A stretch of DNA of 64,000 nt, taken from assembly GCA_020744425.1 (NCBI GenBank), contig JAGMUV010000008.1, positions 186,001-250,000 on the forward strand, read 5' to 3'. The notes below the pieces were generated by a model. It saw only the letters and a program-made list of their open reading frames with translations, ran no database searches and was not told where the DNA came from. Both the position numbers and the translations under genes were made by a program. The stretch is from Dactylonectria macrodidyma. Taxonomy: Eukaryota > Ascomycota > Sordariomycetes > Hypocreales > Nectriaceae. Within the stretch, counting starts at the first letter, position 1; each line of letters begins with the position of its first letter. Positions 32,990 through 42,960 of the stretch are shown here, in pieces.

Positions 32990-33694
32990 TATACGGAGGA
33001 ACCTGGATGGATTGCCAAGTGGCCGCAACTAGCGACAAAAACAGGAGGAGTGCGAGGACTAATTGGCAGAAGAGTGCGGTATCGGGAAACTCGGCCTCCT
33101 TGCGGACGCCAACGAGAGATTTCTCGTCTACTGCGGCACGTGCTGTAAAGCGACTACGGCGAGTGCAACTTCAAAGCTGTCGCCTCTATCTTCATGAGGA
33201 AGATTTGGGGAGCATGTGGACATTCGATTGCCTCTAGTGTGAAGACAATATATTAGCTCTAGTGCTCAACCAAACATGGATGGGGGATGTGACCTCAGCC
33301 ATCCCACAAATCTGGCGGACCGTCTTCTTGATCTAACGAGGCGTCCAAGCTCATCCCTGGCCAACGTATTGCTTCAACCAGGTGAGCTCTCTAATAAAAT
33401 AATCCTAACGTCTCATCATGAGGTACTGATGATGTGCTAGCACTAAAACACAAGCTGCCCCTCAGCTCTCCGGACCAAAGTCGGATTGTTTGATTTGATT
33501 GTCTGTCAACTAATTATATGGGTCTCATTTGTCCACCCCAGCTGCCAAGCTTGACGCCGCCTGTTGACGCATCTATTGTGACATGGTGACGCCACGCCGG
33601 TGGCTATGGTGATGAAGTTCGCCGTCATCTGTCATACCAATGAACCGATGGTGGTGGGGCATGCCAAATCACGCTAGCTGCAGCATGTGTACGG
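32990..33694. other. Upstream of phosphoketolase; no other gene seen
   Basis: Probable 5' leader and promoter of the minus-strand phosphoketolase at about 32.87-33.2 kb, then no recognisable gene up to the LINE tail at 33695. Confidence 0.35.
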
Positions 33695-34259
33695 TTGGAT
33701 TGGATTGGATTTTATTTCGCCCGGAGGGAAGTCCCTATAGGGCCTTGACACAATCTAGTTCACATTTCAGTATATTTGGTACATGACACCCCGAGCCCCA
33801 CGGATCGTCGTCTCATCGCTTGCTGTTCAACCTCGTCGCTGCTTGTTCCATGACAGGCCTGCTTGAAGGCCAAATTCTGCAAGTGTTCAGCATCCTATCT
33901 TCGGCAGCTGAAGCATGGTCTGCCAAAATTGAGGCTGCTTTTTGTTAGTATAGTCGCACGCTAGAGGTTAGTTTGCCGATGCCGCTGGTCCGCATCGAGC
34001 CTGTTTGTCGCGATAGCAAATTTGATTGGCGCACGCACGGCCTGCATGTTTGGCTTCCACTTTTCGTCGTCCGACGCAGCTTTTCCTCCCAAGAAGAACG
34101 ACAAATTCCCAATCTTTGTTCATGAGCATTTAAACATGGCTTCCCGTTGCATTGTCCACTTTTTGCATCGGAAGAGGAAGTGCTCAATCGTCACTGCTGC
34201 TTGTCCACAATCGCATATGTCCGATTCCGCTGCCCCTATCCTGTGAAGATAACTGTTCA
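33695..34259 (-). mobile_element. 5'-truncated Tad-like LINE end
   Basis: The minus strand encodes RLNSYLHRIGAAESDICDCG, EHFLFRCKKW, then after TGA (CGA expected) NLSFFLGGKAA and QAVRAPIKFAIATNRLD, ending near 33.96 kb. The 3' untranslated part closes with CCGGGCGAAATAAA (33724-33711) and an (AATCC)n tail (33710-33695). Its 5' end joins, in frame, a P1B-ATPase fragment at 34260. Confidence 0.78.
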
Positions 34260-34565
34260 GTCGGCCGATAGTAGCCTGCGCGAGAGCAACGGCATCGTTC
34301 GTGCCGTCGTCGCAGAAAACGACAACCGGCTTCTTGCGATCTGTGGCAGTACCGAGGAGAGTCTGGATGTAATCCTTCTTGTCGGCAGGCGAGCTTCGAG
34401 AGCGCACATTGTCACCAGGGATGCTAAGCTTGGATGCCGAGGTCCGAACGGCTCCGTCATCGTCGCCAGAAACCACATGTACCGAGACACCATGCTTCCG
34501 CAAGGTTTCAACCGTTTCCGCAGCATCAGGTCGAGAGGTGGTGTCATTGCAGATCCGTGGGAAAG
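34260..34565 (-). pseudogene. Copper-type P1B-ATPase fragment joined to a LINE
   Basis: The minus-strand frame carries the phosphorylation/hinge region of a heavy-metal P-type ATPase: RPDAAETVETLRKHGVSVHV, SGDDDGAV, SPADKKDYIQTLL and the hinge FCDDGTNDAVALAQATIG (canonical GDGxNDxPAL type; here the first G is C). It covers about 100 residues. Transmembrane helices and the DKTGT site are absent. At 34259 the frame passes without a break into LINE RNase-H-tail sequence. It is either a gene cut by a LINE or a piece carried by the LINE. Confidence 0.72.
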
Positions 34566-34639
34566 CTTCGTGAATAATGTCCAGTCGGCGCGCGAGGATG
34601 CGACCAATCAAGGTACTAGGGGGGTCTAATAGCTTGATA

Positions 34640-36180
34640 TTAAGCTTTAGACCTACAGCAAAGTGTCGCTCGGTCGCTTGGAGAGGGGAGAGGGGTGTTA
34701 TTACTTGGCCTGGCCACCCGTATAGGGAGAAACATGGTCTGATACCAATCTAAGACATGTAAGAGATATAAATGCAATTTCTTCCCAAATTTCTTCTGCA
34801 CGTCCCCAGCCCTAAGTCCCAACCCATGTCCACCATCTCGCCAAAACTCCCGCTTACCGCAGGCTGGTCGTCGAGCCATTGAGAGAGAGGCTCAATGGGT
34901 TCTATGATCAGGTATTAGACTGTGAAAAAAGAGTGGGGTGGGCTGTGTAGGGATGGAGATGAACATTGGACAGAGATGAGGAGGGTTCAAGTGGGAATAG
35001 GTATACCCATTAGTCTATGTGAGTTGGAGGGCGGGGTTGACTGAAGAGGCAATGATACACGTTGCCTCTTGCGTCAGTGGCTGGAGCAAGCAAATTCTGC
35101 TCCTCAACGGCAAGAGCTCTGCAATACAAAGAATGCAACCCTGCCGTCATTACCTTACTCCCAACATCGGCAAGCCTTCTAGCACTTTCCAATATGTCGT
35201 CAGGTCTAGAATGGACGTATAATCCATTCCTCGGTTGTAGCACCCAGACACAGGGAACAACTTACTGCTCTAATTCCTATTGTAACGGGCCAGGCCCTGC
35301 TGGACAAGCCAGTGCCTTGTCCTCTTGCTGGTCTGAGCGCTGTTGCTCTAGTGACGACTTGGTCTATTTGTTGAAGGATTTTCGGTCCTTTTATCTTTCT
35401 TTCTTTCTTCCTTCCTCAGCTCGTATGTAAAACGCATGAGGACTATATAGCTGTAATTTACACTATTAGAACCCTTCACACCTATCGGCTGTCAGAATAC
35501 GAGAAGACGCCGGCGTCGATTCATTGTTCGAGCTCGCATTCTATGCGGATCACACCGTCTTCCTCGACATCACCAGCCCAGGCTTTGGCCAAAGGAAGAA
35601 GGAATGGAGACGTATAATATATCATTGGAGCAGTCAAAGATGCAGAGGAGGGCATCGCATTAAAAGCCGAAATACCTCCACTCTATTCGCGTTTCGGCTC
35701 AAGGGGCGGAAACAGGAGCCACATCATCATCTACACTGACACTACCATATAGTGACATCTCTCTAGGGACGCGCCTGTTGAAGCATCTTATGCACAAAAA
35801 CACAAAAGAGATGTAGGGAGTGGTCGAGAATATTAGAGAATAAGAACAGCAGCGTTCAAACGGCACGACCTGTATTAGAAGGTGGGATTGCAATTGATGA
35901 TGTAGAAGATCTTGATTGCTAGCTAATTGACTGTCACAACTACCATCAGACTCTCATCAGACTCTAGGATCATGTTTGCTTTTTTGTGCCCTCATGACAG
36001 GCCACAGGCTCGAGCCCCTGAAGGCTCGGATCCCTGACTAAGGTCACGAGACCGTCTTTTCCTTCATGTATATAAGGGCTGATTTAGGCCCTTCAAATAG
36101 CTAGAAATCAAGAGGTTCTATTCACATCATAATGCACCCTTCCTATCCGATGCAACATTAACGGTCCAATGGCCGTATTT
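34640..36180. other. Gene-poor segment
   Basis: Only short unconvincing frames. I recognise no family, RNA gene or terminal repeat here. Confidence 0.35.
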
Positions 36181-36182
36181 TA

Positions 36183-36438
36183 TCCCTTTGACTGCGGTAA
36201 GGGCACAATTCACTCTCTATACCCACAGTACTCCGGGAGATCAACGGTACGCAAGCCGACTTGACTGTCTTACGCAATCACTCAGAGTGCTAAGTACTGT
36301 GATGTAGATCCACAAGTAGCTGCGACTTCTAGCATCATAGAAAATAGGTGGGTACTTAAGTACTTCATTATTTTCACTCTCTGCTTGGTTCGAATCCCTG
36401 CTACTAGCGCCAGTGTGCCTTTACCGCAGTCAAAGGGA
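36183..36438. mobile_element. piggyBac-derived MITE, copy 2
   Basis: 256 bp with termini TCCCTTTGACTGCGGTAAGG and its inverse, flanked by TA (36181-36182, 36439-36440). It is colinear with the MITE at 7061-7314, including the GGGAGATCA.CGGTACGC block (36236-36252) and GGTTCGAATCC (36387-36397), a perfect match to the Pol III B-box consensus. The right end shares sequence with the intact piggyBac at 58.3-60.4 kb. Confidence 0.87.
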
Positions 36439-36439
36439 T

Positions 36440-37434
36440 AGAGGAATTTGAATACAATAGATATCTTAGTACAGGGATCAGGGTCATCCCACTGATAGCG
36501 GGATCAGCTGTTAAGCTTATAGCAAGATCAGGTGTTGGGCATGATATTCCGTCTGGGAAAATAACAGTCCGCAAAAGCAAGGAAATCGGATGCGTTTGAC
36601 TGCTGAAGTCGGCGATATGATGGCGGGCATATGAAGAGATTTTCTTGAAGTGTCTTGGATTAAGGGCCTGTGAATCCATCTGGGTTTGACTTAACTGAGG
36701 TGTCTCGGGGCTACTTCCCCAAGAACCCGTTGAGAACGATGGCAAAGAGACCTGTGAGTATTGTGGAGGCGTGGGCATGCTGGAGCGAGCTAACGAGGGA
36801 CAAGCGGCCCAGCTGCTCTGCAGATAACCCTTCTTCCTCTGATAGTGCCAGTGGTTGCAACGTGGCCTGAGAATTGCACTGTGGTGTCGGCACGGTGGAT
36901 CGAGGGTGTAACGAACTGTTAGTTGAAAGTGATGATTTATGTAGGGTTTGGATGCCTTTGGCCTCTCTACTGTTGCTTTCAATTTTCCAAACTTTCCTTG
37001 CGTCGCATATGTTTACATCTGCGGCGAACTCGACGCCTTTCCTTCATTGGGACTGTCTGACGTTGAGAGAAAAATGACGGTCGGCGTCCCAGGCCCCTTC
37101 CCGAGCCCCTGGACCGAGGATATAAGGAACTGCTACGCGAGGAGCGGCCACAGATCGCTCGTGCTACCTCGCCCGCTTCGGACGAAGAACACGGAGAAGG
37201 AGAGGAAGGTATCCAGGGACTTGGTACTGTGGAGCGTGGGCAAGTTGAACTACCAGAGGAAAACTGAACACCGCTGATGGGTCCCGCAACTCCCTGACCA
37301 GGTACTGAGAGCGTCATTGAGCGACTAAGCGTCCCAGAGACCGCTGCTGGAGAGCAGGAGGATGCAGACGTGGTGCGGTGCGGTGACAGACGATATGTCC
37401 CCTCATCGAACCAGGTGGGATCAAGATCTTGCAT
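36440..37434 (-). other. Two open minus-strand frames, unassigned
   Basis: Open frames 36404-36982 and 36979-37434 abut end to end and are Ser/Pro-rich; the first runs into the MITE terminus, so its stop is supplied by the MITE. Neither matches a family I know. They could be a degraded regulatory gene or chance frames in GC-rich sequence. Confidence 0.22.
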
Positions 37435-37775
37435 GATGACGTCATCATCCTGAGAAGGAGCGTCATGATGGAAATCTGTTGTTAGGCTGAGCTGGTGGAG
37501 AGTCTATATCCATGCTGAAGCTACTTTTATTCGTCTTGTCTTGATGGACATCCGTACCCCCCGCGTCCCCCCCCCCGCGTCCCCGTCCTGCCTTTCTTTC
37601 TTTCTCTCCTCCTCCTCTTCCTTCCTCACCACTCTGTCCCAAGACCACACTCCAAAATCCAACGCCTTTTTTCTGGATCTGGATCTTTTTTCTTTATTAT
37701 ACCTCCGTCTTTGTTTGTTGTGATACCCCCTTGAGATACCCCCCAATACCTACTCCCACTACAACTCTATTCAAA

Positions 37776-38776
37776 ATGGCCGAGGAACAGAAGAATGTCA
37801 AGGTCCCTCAGGAGACCAAGCCCGAGACCACGCCCGCTCCCGCCACCGAGACCCCCGCTGTCGAGTCCAAGCCCCCTGAGGAGACCCCCGCCGAGTCTGC
37901 TCCCGCCACCGAGGACAAGCCCGCCGAGGAGTCCAAGCCTGCTGAGACTGAGGAGTCCAAGGCTCAGGACAAGAAGGAGGAGGTCAAACCCGTCGACGTC
38001 GAGGAGGGCCATCTGGGCCACAAGGCTCAGGGCCTCATCTTCCCCAAGTAAGCCCTTGCCCGTGTGGCGCCGCCGCGTCGCATCGCGATGCACATGACCC
38101 GTTTGCTGACCTTGATTCTTCCACAGGAACCTGATTGCCAGCAAGGAGTTCCTCTTCTTCGGCACCGACGCCTTCGAGCCCAAGGCGCTCGCCCACTACC
38201 TCAAGACCGAGAAGTCGGCCGAGACTGCCCACAGTAACATCGCCTGGGCCTCCCACACTGGACAGGGTCTCCTCTTCGTGGGCGACAAGAAGAACCCTTT
38301 CAGCATCATCAGCCTTGTAAGATAAGCTCCCGCCGGTCCACAAAAAACTCATCTGCAGTGTGCCTAGTTTATTCTAACGACGCGCCCCACAGGCCGATGC
38401 CACCGAGCCCGAGACCGATGGCCGCCACAAGTTCCACTTCACCTCCAAGGGCAACAAGCACAGCTTCAAGGCCGCCGACACTGCTGAGCGTGACAAGTGG
38501 GTCGCCCAGCTGAAGCTCAAGATCGCCGAGGCCAAGGAGCTCGCTGCCACCGTCACCGAGTCTGAGGCTTACAAGAAGACCATTGAGAGCTTCAAGCCTG
38601 CTCCTCCCAAGAAGGAGAAGGCCACCGAGACCCCCAAGAAGGAGGCCAAGGCTGAGGAGTCCGCCCCTGCTCCCGCCACCGAGGAGACCCGGGGTTCGGT
38701 TCAACGTAAACGGATTCTGATTGGCTTGCGGAGACTTGACAGGGATACCGTCCGTCCCACGGCCCGACCGGGGTAG
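37776..38776 (+). CDS. PH-domain protein (Mug/Meu6-like), 3' end displaced
   Basis: Three exons (37776-38047, 38127-38316, 38393-38776); introns of 79 nt (GTAAGC..CACAG) and 76 nt (GTAAGA..CACAG). The first 75 residues are a Pro/Glu/Lys low-complexity tail (ETKPETTPAPATETPAVES). A pleckstrin-homology-like domain follows: LIASKEFLFFGTDAFEPKAL, SHTGQGLLFVGDKKNPFSII, then HKFHFTSKGNKHSFKAADTA and the closing helix ERDKWVAQLKLKI. Related fungal proteins are annotated as meiotic expression up-regulated protein 6. Such proteins continue with a long PAPATEE-type tail; here that tail ends abruptly at EETR near 38690 and unrelated codons run to TAG at 38774. The core looks intact; the C-terminus is probably truncated by a rearrangement, with LINE sequence following from about 38.9 kb. 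Confidence 0.78.
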
Positions 38777-38899
38777 ACTTGGACTTACCCTGTACATTCA
38801 TATGGTTGACTTGAATGAAGAATAAAGCACCTTCCTTTGTCATCTTACTTTCTTGGCATGCAGATGTTAAGAAAGTAGCCCTAATTACACCTTTTCCCC

Positions 38900-39490
38900 T
38901 AACAAGTGCACCGCAACAACAACAAACCTCCCCTCATCGCCAGGGACAACCGACCGTGGGTGCCCCCACCCCGAGAGGACCTCCGCATCTTCATCCAGTT
39001 GGACGCCGGGGCTCCGGCTAGAGCCCACAAGGGACTACGCCATCCGGACCCACATATCCCGGAAACTCGGAGTGGACCCACGCAAGACCCCGCGGGTACT
39101 CCAAGTCAGGTCCGGATGGGCCGTCCTCACCGCCGACATAACCACCCGCGACCTCCTCGTGCAGAGACAGACCGAATGGGCAACCGACTTAGGGGCCGCC
39201 GCCATAGAGACTAGGCAGGAATGGTTTACCTACCTAGTCTCAGATTACCCCTGCAGACTGACCGACCTCTATGGCAACGAAACGGATAGCGACGCTGCCA
39301 TGAACGAAGAAATTGAAATCCAGACAGGGCTGAAACCTGTCAACATACGCCCCACACGGCGCCAACCCGACGACCCTCTAACGAAAACCTTGCTTGTATC
39401 TTTCCTCGAGCCAGTCAAGAAATACTGGCGCCTCTTCACCAGCCGACCAGCAAGGCTCATCAAGAAAACCGACGGGCCAGGGCCAGAGAC
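38900..39490 (+). mobile_element. LINE ORF1 (gag-like) fragment
   Basis: The plus-strand frame reads VDPRKTPRVLQVRSGWAVL, DLLVQRQTEWATDLGAAAIE, WFTYLVSDYPCRLTDLYG, characteristic of the first ORF of Tad-like fungal LINEs. The upstream half (IARDNRPWVPPPREDLRIF, LDAGAPARAHKGL) lies in another frame, so it is broken. The RT ORF is missing. Confidence 0.7.
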
Positions 39491-39527
39491 CCAAACAACT
39501 CAACGTAATCAACTCGTTGATCAACGG

Positions 39528-39558
39528 CCAACTCAACCAACTCAACCAACTCAATGGA
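39528..39558 (+). repeat. Short tandem repeat CCAACTCAA
   Basis: Four imperfect 9-bp units of CCAACTCAA occur just upstream of the BED-finger fragment; hAT elements often have such subterminal arrays. Confidence 0.6.
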
Positions 39559-39851
39559 GGACTTTATTAGTAAGCTGCCCAACTCAATATTACCTTGAAA
39601 TTGGTGGATATCGTTGATTTCGTTGATACGAAGTGGGTCTACTAGCCACTGTTAGTGACTGTAACTGCGGACTGGTATAAATCCTAACAGCGACCCCGTA
39701 ACTAAGGCTATGTGTGGCTTGTATGTATGGCAGATCACCTAATTTCCCTGGCCGCCACCTCCTTTTAGCCTCTGTTCGGCCCTCAATTCTGCTTCTAACT
39801 TCCACATCGATTTCAACAGCTACACCGATTGCATTGCGTAACTAGCTCAGG

Positions 39852-40433
39852 ATGAGTAATTTATCAGATTCTGACGCCATCACTGCTGTTGACGATGATG
39901 GGAATTTTAGGTCGTCTCCAGCGCCTTCTACAGCTTTTACGCCATTCTCGATAGCTCGACGTTCTAAGTCCACGCCAGATTCCACTACCAAAGAGCGGCA
40001 ATATGAAGAATCTCTTTGGCGCTGTTTCCCCGGCTTCACCTGGTCTCAAAGGGTTAGAGATACTAATTCCTGGGCCTGGGAGTATGGGTACGATATCCAG
40101 AAAGGCAACGACAGGAAGTGGGTTTGCAAAATTTGCATCCGCAAGAACACTCTTAAGCCAAAGACCTTCACATCAACGGGCATCCACAATACCCTAAACC
40201 ACCTGTATGACGATCACAGGATTTGTGCGCCTGAAGGGAAGACAAAATCAGCCTCGCAGCTAAGAGCAGAGGGCCGGAAGGCCAAGGGACAGCCAACCAT
40301 CGCCGAGTTGATGAAGCTTGATCAGAGTCAGACATCTATCGAATCTATCGAATCTATCGAATCTATCGAATCTATCGAATCTATCGAATGTGACTCCCGA
40401 AGATTCGAATTGAATCGAATGCACCTCTCGTAG
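39852..40433 (+). pseudogene. hAT N-terminal BED-finger fragment
   Basis: Starting at ATG 39852, the frame has an acidic and Ser-rich leader, then a BED-type finger: WAWEYGYDIQKGNDRKWVCK, CIRKNTLKPKTFTSTGIH and NTLNHLYDDH (C-x2-C..H-x-H pattern). The basic segment ending QPTIAELMKLDQSQ normally leads into the hAT catalytic core. Here it runs instead into a tandem repeat encoding I-E-S units and stops. The core and dimerisation domains are absent, so this is a 3'-deleted transposase. Confidence 0.72.
40336..40388 (+). repeat. 9-bp tandem repeat (TCTATCGAA)n
   Basis: Between five and six copies of TCTATCGAA follow one another, in frame as repeated Ile-Glu-Ser codons. Confidence 0.9.
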
Positions 40434-40522
40434 ATTCGAATTGAATCGAATCCGACTCCCATAGATTCGAGTCGAATCGAATGCACCTCCCGCCGACTCG
40501 AATCGAATCGAATGCGAATCTC
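40395..40522 (+). repeat. 31-32-bp tandem repeat with GAATCGAAT cores
   Basis: Four imperfect units of the type AGATTCGAATTGAATCGAAT plus a CACCTCTCGT or CCGACTCCCAT tail. They may be subterminal repeats of the hAT element whose N-terminal fragment lies just upstream. The array ends immediately before the mitochondrial insertion. Confidence 0.75.
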
Positions 40523-40524
40523 CT

Positions 40525-40804
40525 TTAGGTGGAAGTATAGTTTTAGCTGCTATTGTTTTAAAATTAAGTCTATATGGTATATTTAGATTAATATTACCAA
40601 TATTGCCCAAAGCTTCTTTAGATTATACTTTTGTTATATTTACTATAGCTGTTATTACTATAATATATGCTAGTTTTAATACATTGAGAACAACAGATGT
40701 AAAAGAATTAATAGCATATAGTTCAGTTTGTCCATGCCTCAGTTTATTTAATAGGAATATTTAGTAATACTATACAAGGATTAGAAGGAAGTATAATATT
40801 AGGA
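40525..40804 (+). pseudogene. nad4: Nuclear insertion of mitochondrial nad4 (NUMT)
   Basis: About 280 bp of AT-rich sequence translates to NADH dehydrogenase subunit 4: GGSIVLAAIVLKLSLYGIFR, LPILPKASLDYTFVIFTIAV, IIYASFNTLRTTDVKELIAY. After a one-base shift at TGTCCATGCCTC it continues VYLIGIFSNTIQGLEGSIIL-like. Base composition changes sharply at both edges. In Pezizomycotina nad4 is mitochondrial, so this is a fragment of mtDNA in the nucleus. It is short, frameshifted and non-functional. Few lesions in the coding frame suggest it is fairly young. Assembly chimerism is the alternative. Confidence 0.88.
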
Positions 40805-41261
40805 TGTAGATCCCAGCTTTACTCCATGATCGAATGCACTGAGCCATCGCCACTATCTCCCTCCTCAGCCGGCTTCTCAACGGCGCTATCATACGTCCTG
40901 CACTACTGAACGTAAAGCCAGATGACGGTCGATATTAAGGCTTGCCATACATAATGCGAAGACGTATTATGACACGACCAAGCCAAGAATGGATGTGGCC
41001 ATGTGATTGCTGACATCAGCCAGTTGAGCAATTGATAGACCGCTCCTGTACCAGTACACAGTCCATTTCAAGGATTGCACTTTCAGCCGCACTTGGTCAG
41101 AAGTGGACTAGCTGGGAATCTTTCACAACTGAAAAAGCGGAATCCAGTTTCGGTTTCCACTGTATCTCCCGGAATACCCAAGCTAAGAGCTTGCTGAAAA
41201 TGGACTGGGAGCATCAAAATACCGTCGCCTAGTAACTTTATCACCACATTATGGCTGAGCT

Positions 41262-41484
41262 TCCTGATACCCAACATCCATTTTTGACCTTTGATAAAAC
41301 TGGACATTTGACAAAACTGGGATTTTGGTAAAGCTGGACGTTTGGCAAAACTGGACATTTGACTAAAACTGGGATATTTGACCAAAACAGGGATGTTTGA
41401 CCAAAACCGGGACATTTGACCAAAACAGGGATGTTTGACCAAAACCGGGACATTTGACTAAAACAGGGATGTTTGACTAAAACT
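41262..41484. repeat. About 18-bp minisatellite (GGGATGTTTGACCAAAAC)
   Basis: Roughly a dozen imperfect units of GGGA(T/C)(G/A)TTTGACCAAAAC follow head to tail. Because the unit is a multiple of three it is open on the minus strand, giving a repetitive SNIPVLVKCP/FW frame (41241-41651); I regard that frame as a by-product. Confidence 0.85.
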
Positions 41485-41499
41485 GGAGCCTTCAACTCT

Positions 41500-42955
41500 C
41501 GAGCTTGATTATCGGACCCCCAGGCTTGAAAGCCGCAGCGCAAGCCCAGCCAGCCAGAGCCAACAGCGCAGCCGTGGCTCATCGCTGCCTTTGCTCCAGT
41601 TAAGCAACTGGGACAAAGTCTGGTATATGACGAATTCCCGCCGACATGCATTCACTACTCGATCGAATGGAAGTTACTTTTGAACAAAGGAGGAAGACTA
41701 ACGAAGCTTATGTGCAATCCAGAACTCGAGCAAGATCTTGTGCTGGCGCCCGGTGCGCTCCGGAACAGGTCTTTGAAGCAAAGGTCGAGGGTCGCCTCTA
41801 GAAGAAATTTGGAATCTCATTATATGCAGGGAATCTATATAGACGTGTCTGCGCTTGCATGCTCAACTCCGTCGGGAAAATGTAGCCTGTATTGACGATG
41901 CGAATACGCGATCAGGGGCTGCTAATTTACTCTAATGAAGCCGACGTTGAAGAGTAGAATGATGTGAATGGTAAGCGATAGTTCCCTAGCACTTCGCATA
42001 TGAAACTGCAAAGATCGACTCCTTCTCAACATAGGAAAACCTCTTACGTGAAGATCTGTAGCCGCCGGCCCGATGGACCCACAGGGTTCGACTCAATCGG
42101 AAAACGTGACTCGTTGTCCTTGTCCATCCATCTCCACGGTGCTAGGCGCCAGGCCAGGCTTTCTCGCTGTCCAAATATATCTCCATCGCAAATCAGCTTC
42201 TGCAGATTGATGACTAAACTCATGGACGGACTCACACTCGGCAATAGGCATGGTAGCGAATTTTGCGGACTGCCTGGGGTATATTGTCCTCCATCTGACC
42301 GTATATATATCCACCTCTTACCCACCTAGACTGCTAGATATCGCTTGGGCAGGGAGGCTTTGCGAGGGCCTACGTGGCTGCGGCAACACACACCCGTAGG
42401 TGGTGCTAGCGGCTTACAAAACCGCTTCAAACCTGTGCAAGGGAATTGTCTGACAGCCCAGAGGTCAAATACCGTGATAGATCTCGATAGGGAGGTTGTC
42501 TGTAAGGTAGTTAGAATAGGTCTGAATGAACAGGGAAGGAGGAAACCGCACTGCTTGCCTGGAGGCAGGGTAACCGGGGAATCTAGAGAGGTAGGTCGGC
42601 TGCGGAGGTGATATGTGAACCTAGATACCGTTAGTAACCTGATGGGTTTGATAGATTTGACGGAAAAGGGAAGCAGCCGCCATGTAGGTGGTGTAAGGGG
42701 CACAGAGCTTATTCAGCCAGAAGCGCGCTTAGAAACCAACTTAAGAAAAGAAGAACTGAAAGCTCTCACAGAGCTGGCTAGCTAGTTACATACTCAACGC
42801 TCAGGGGTTTGTGACGAGGCCTTCATTTGGTGGCGTTATTAGCATCAGCATCAGCCGACCAATTCCAGCACGAGTTGAGTACAGGCCAGGCCAATTAGCC
42901 AATCAGAAGAGGTTTTATGCTCGATTCTTTCTGACTGAGTAAAACGCCCTTCGGA
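41500..42955. other. No recognisable gene
   Basis: Several frames of 60-125 codons overlap on both strands, with no family resemblance. Confidence 0.3.
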
Positions 42956-42960
42956 CTGAA

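Noticed and set aside
33686..33694. Firm claim that the ATPase gene resumes after the LINE (V-H-M)
   Set aside because: Only nine bases fit and the following codons do not match the family; kept as a tentative remark within the chimera finding.
37459..37750. Lys/Arg/Gly-rich minus-strand frames
   Set aside because: They mirror the pyrimidine-rich promoter and leader of the PH-domain gene.
38686..38710. tRNA T-arm-like sequence (GGGGTTCGGTTCAAC)
   Set aside because: No acceptor, D-arm or anticodon stem can be built around it; it is where the PH-domain gene breaks off.
40336..40522. CRISPR-like array
   Set aside because: Units are contiguous 9-bp and 31-32-bp tandem repeats without spacers, in a eukaryotic genome.
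41241..41651. 136-codon repetitive minus-strand frame as a structural protein
   Set aside because: It is fully explained by an 18-bp minisatellite whose unit is a multiple of three.
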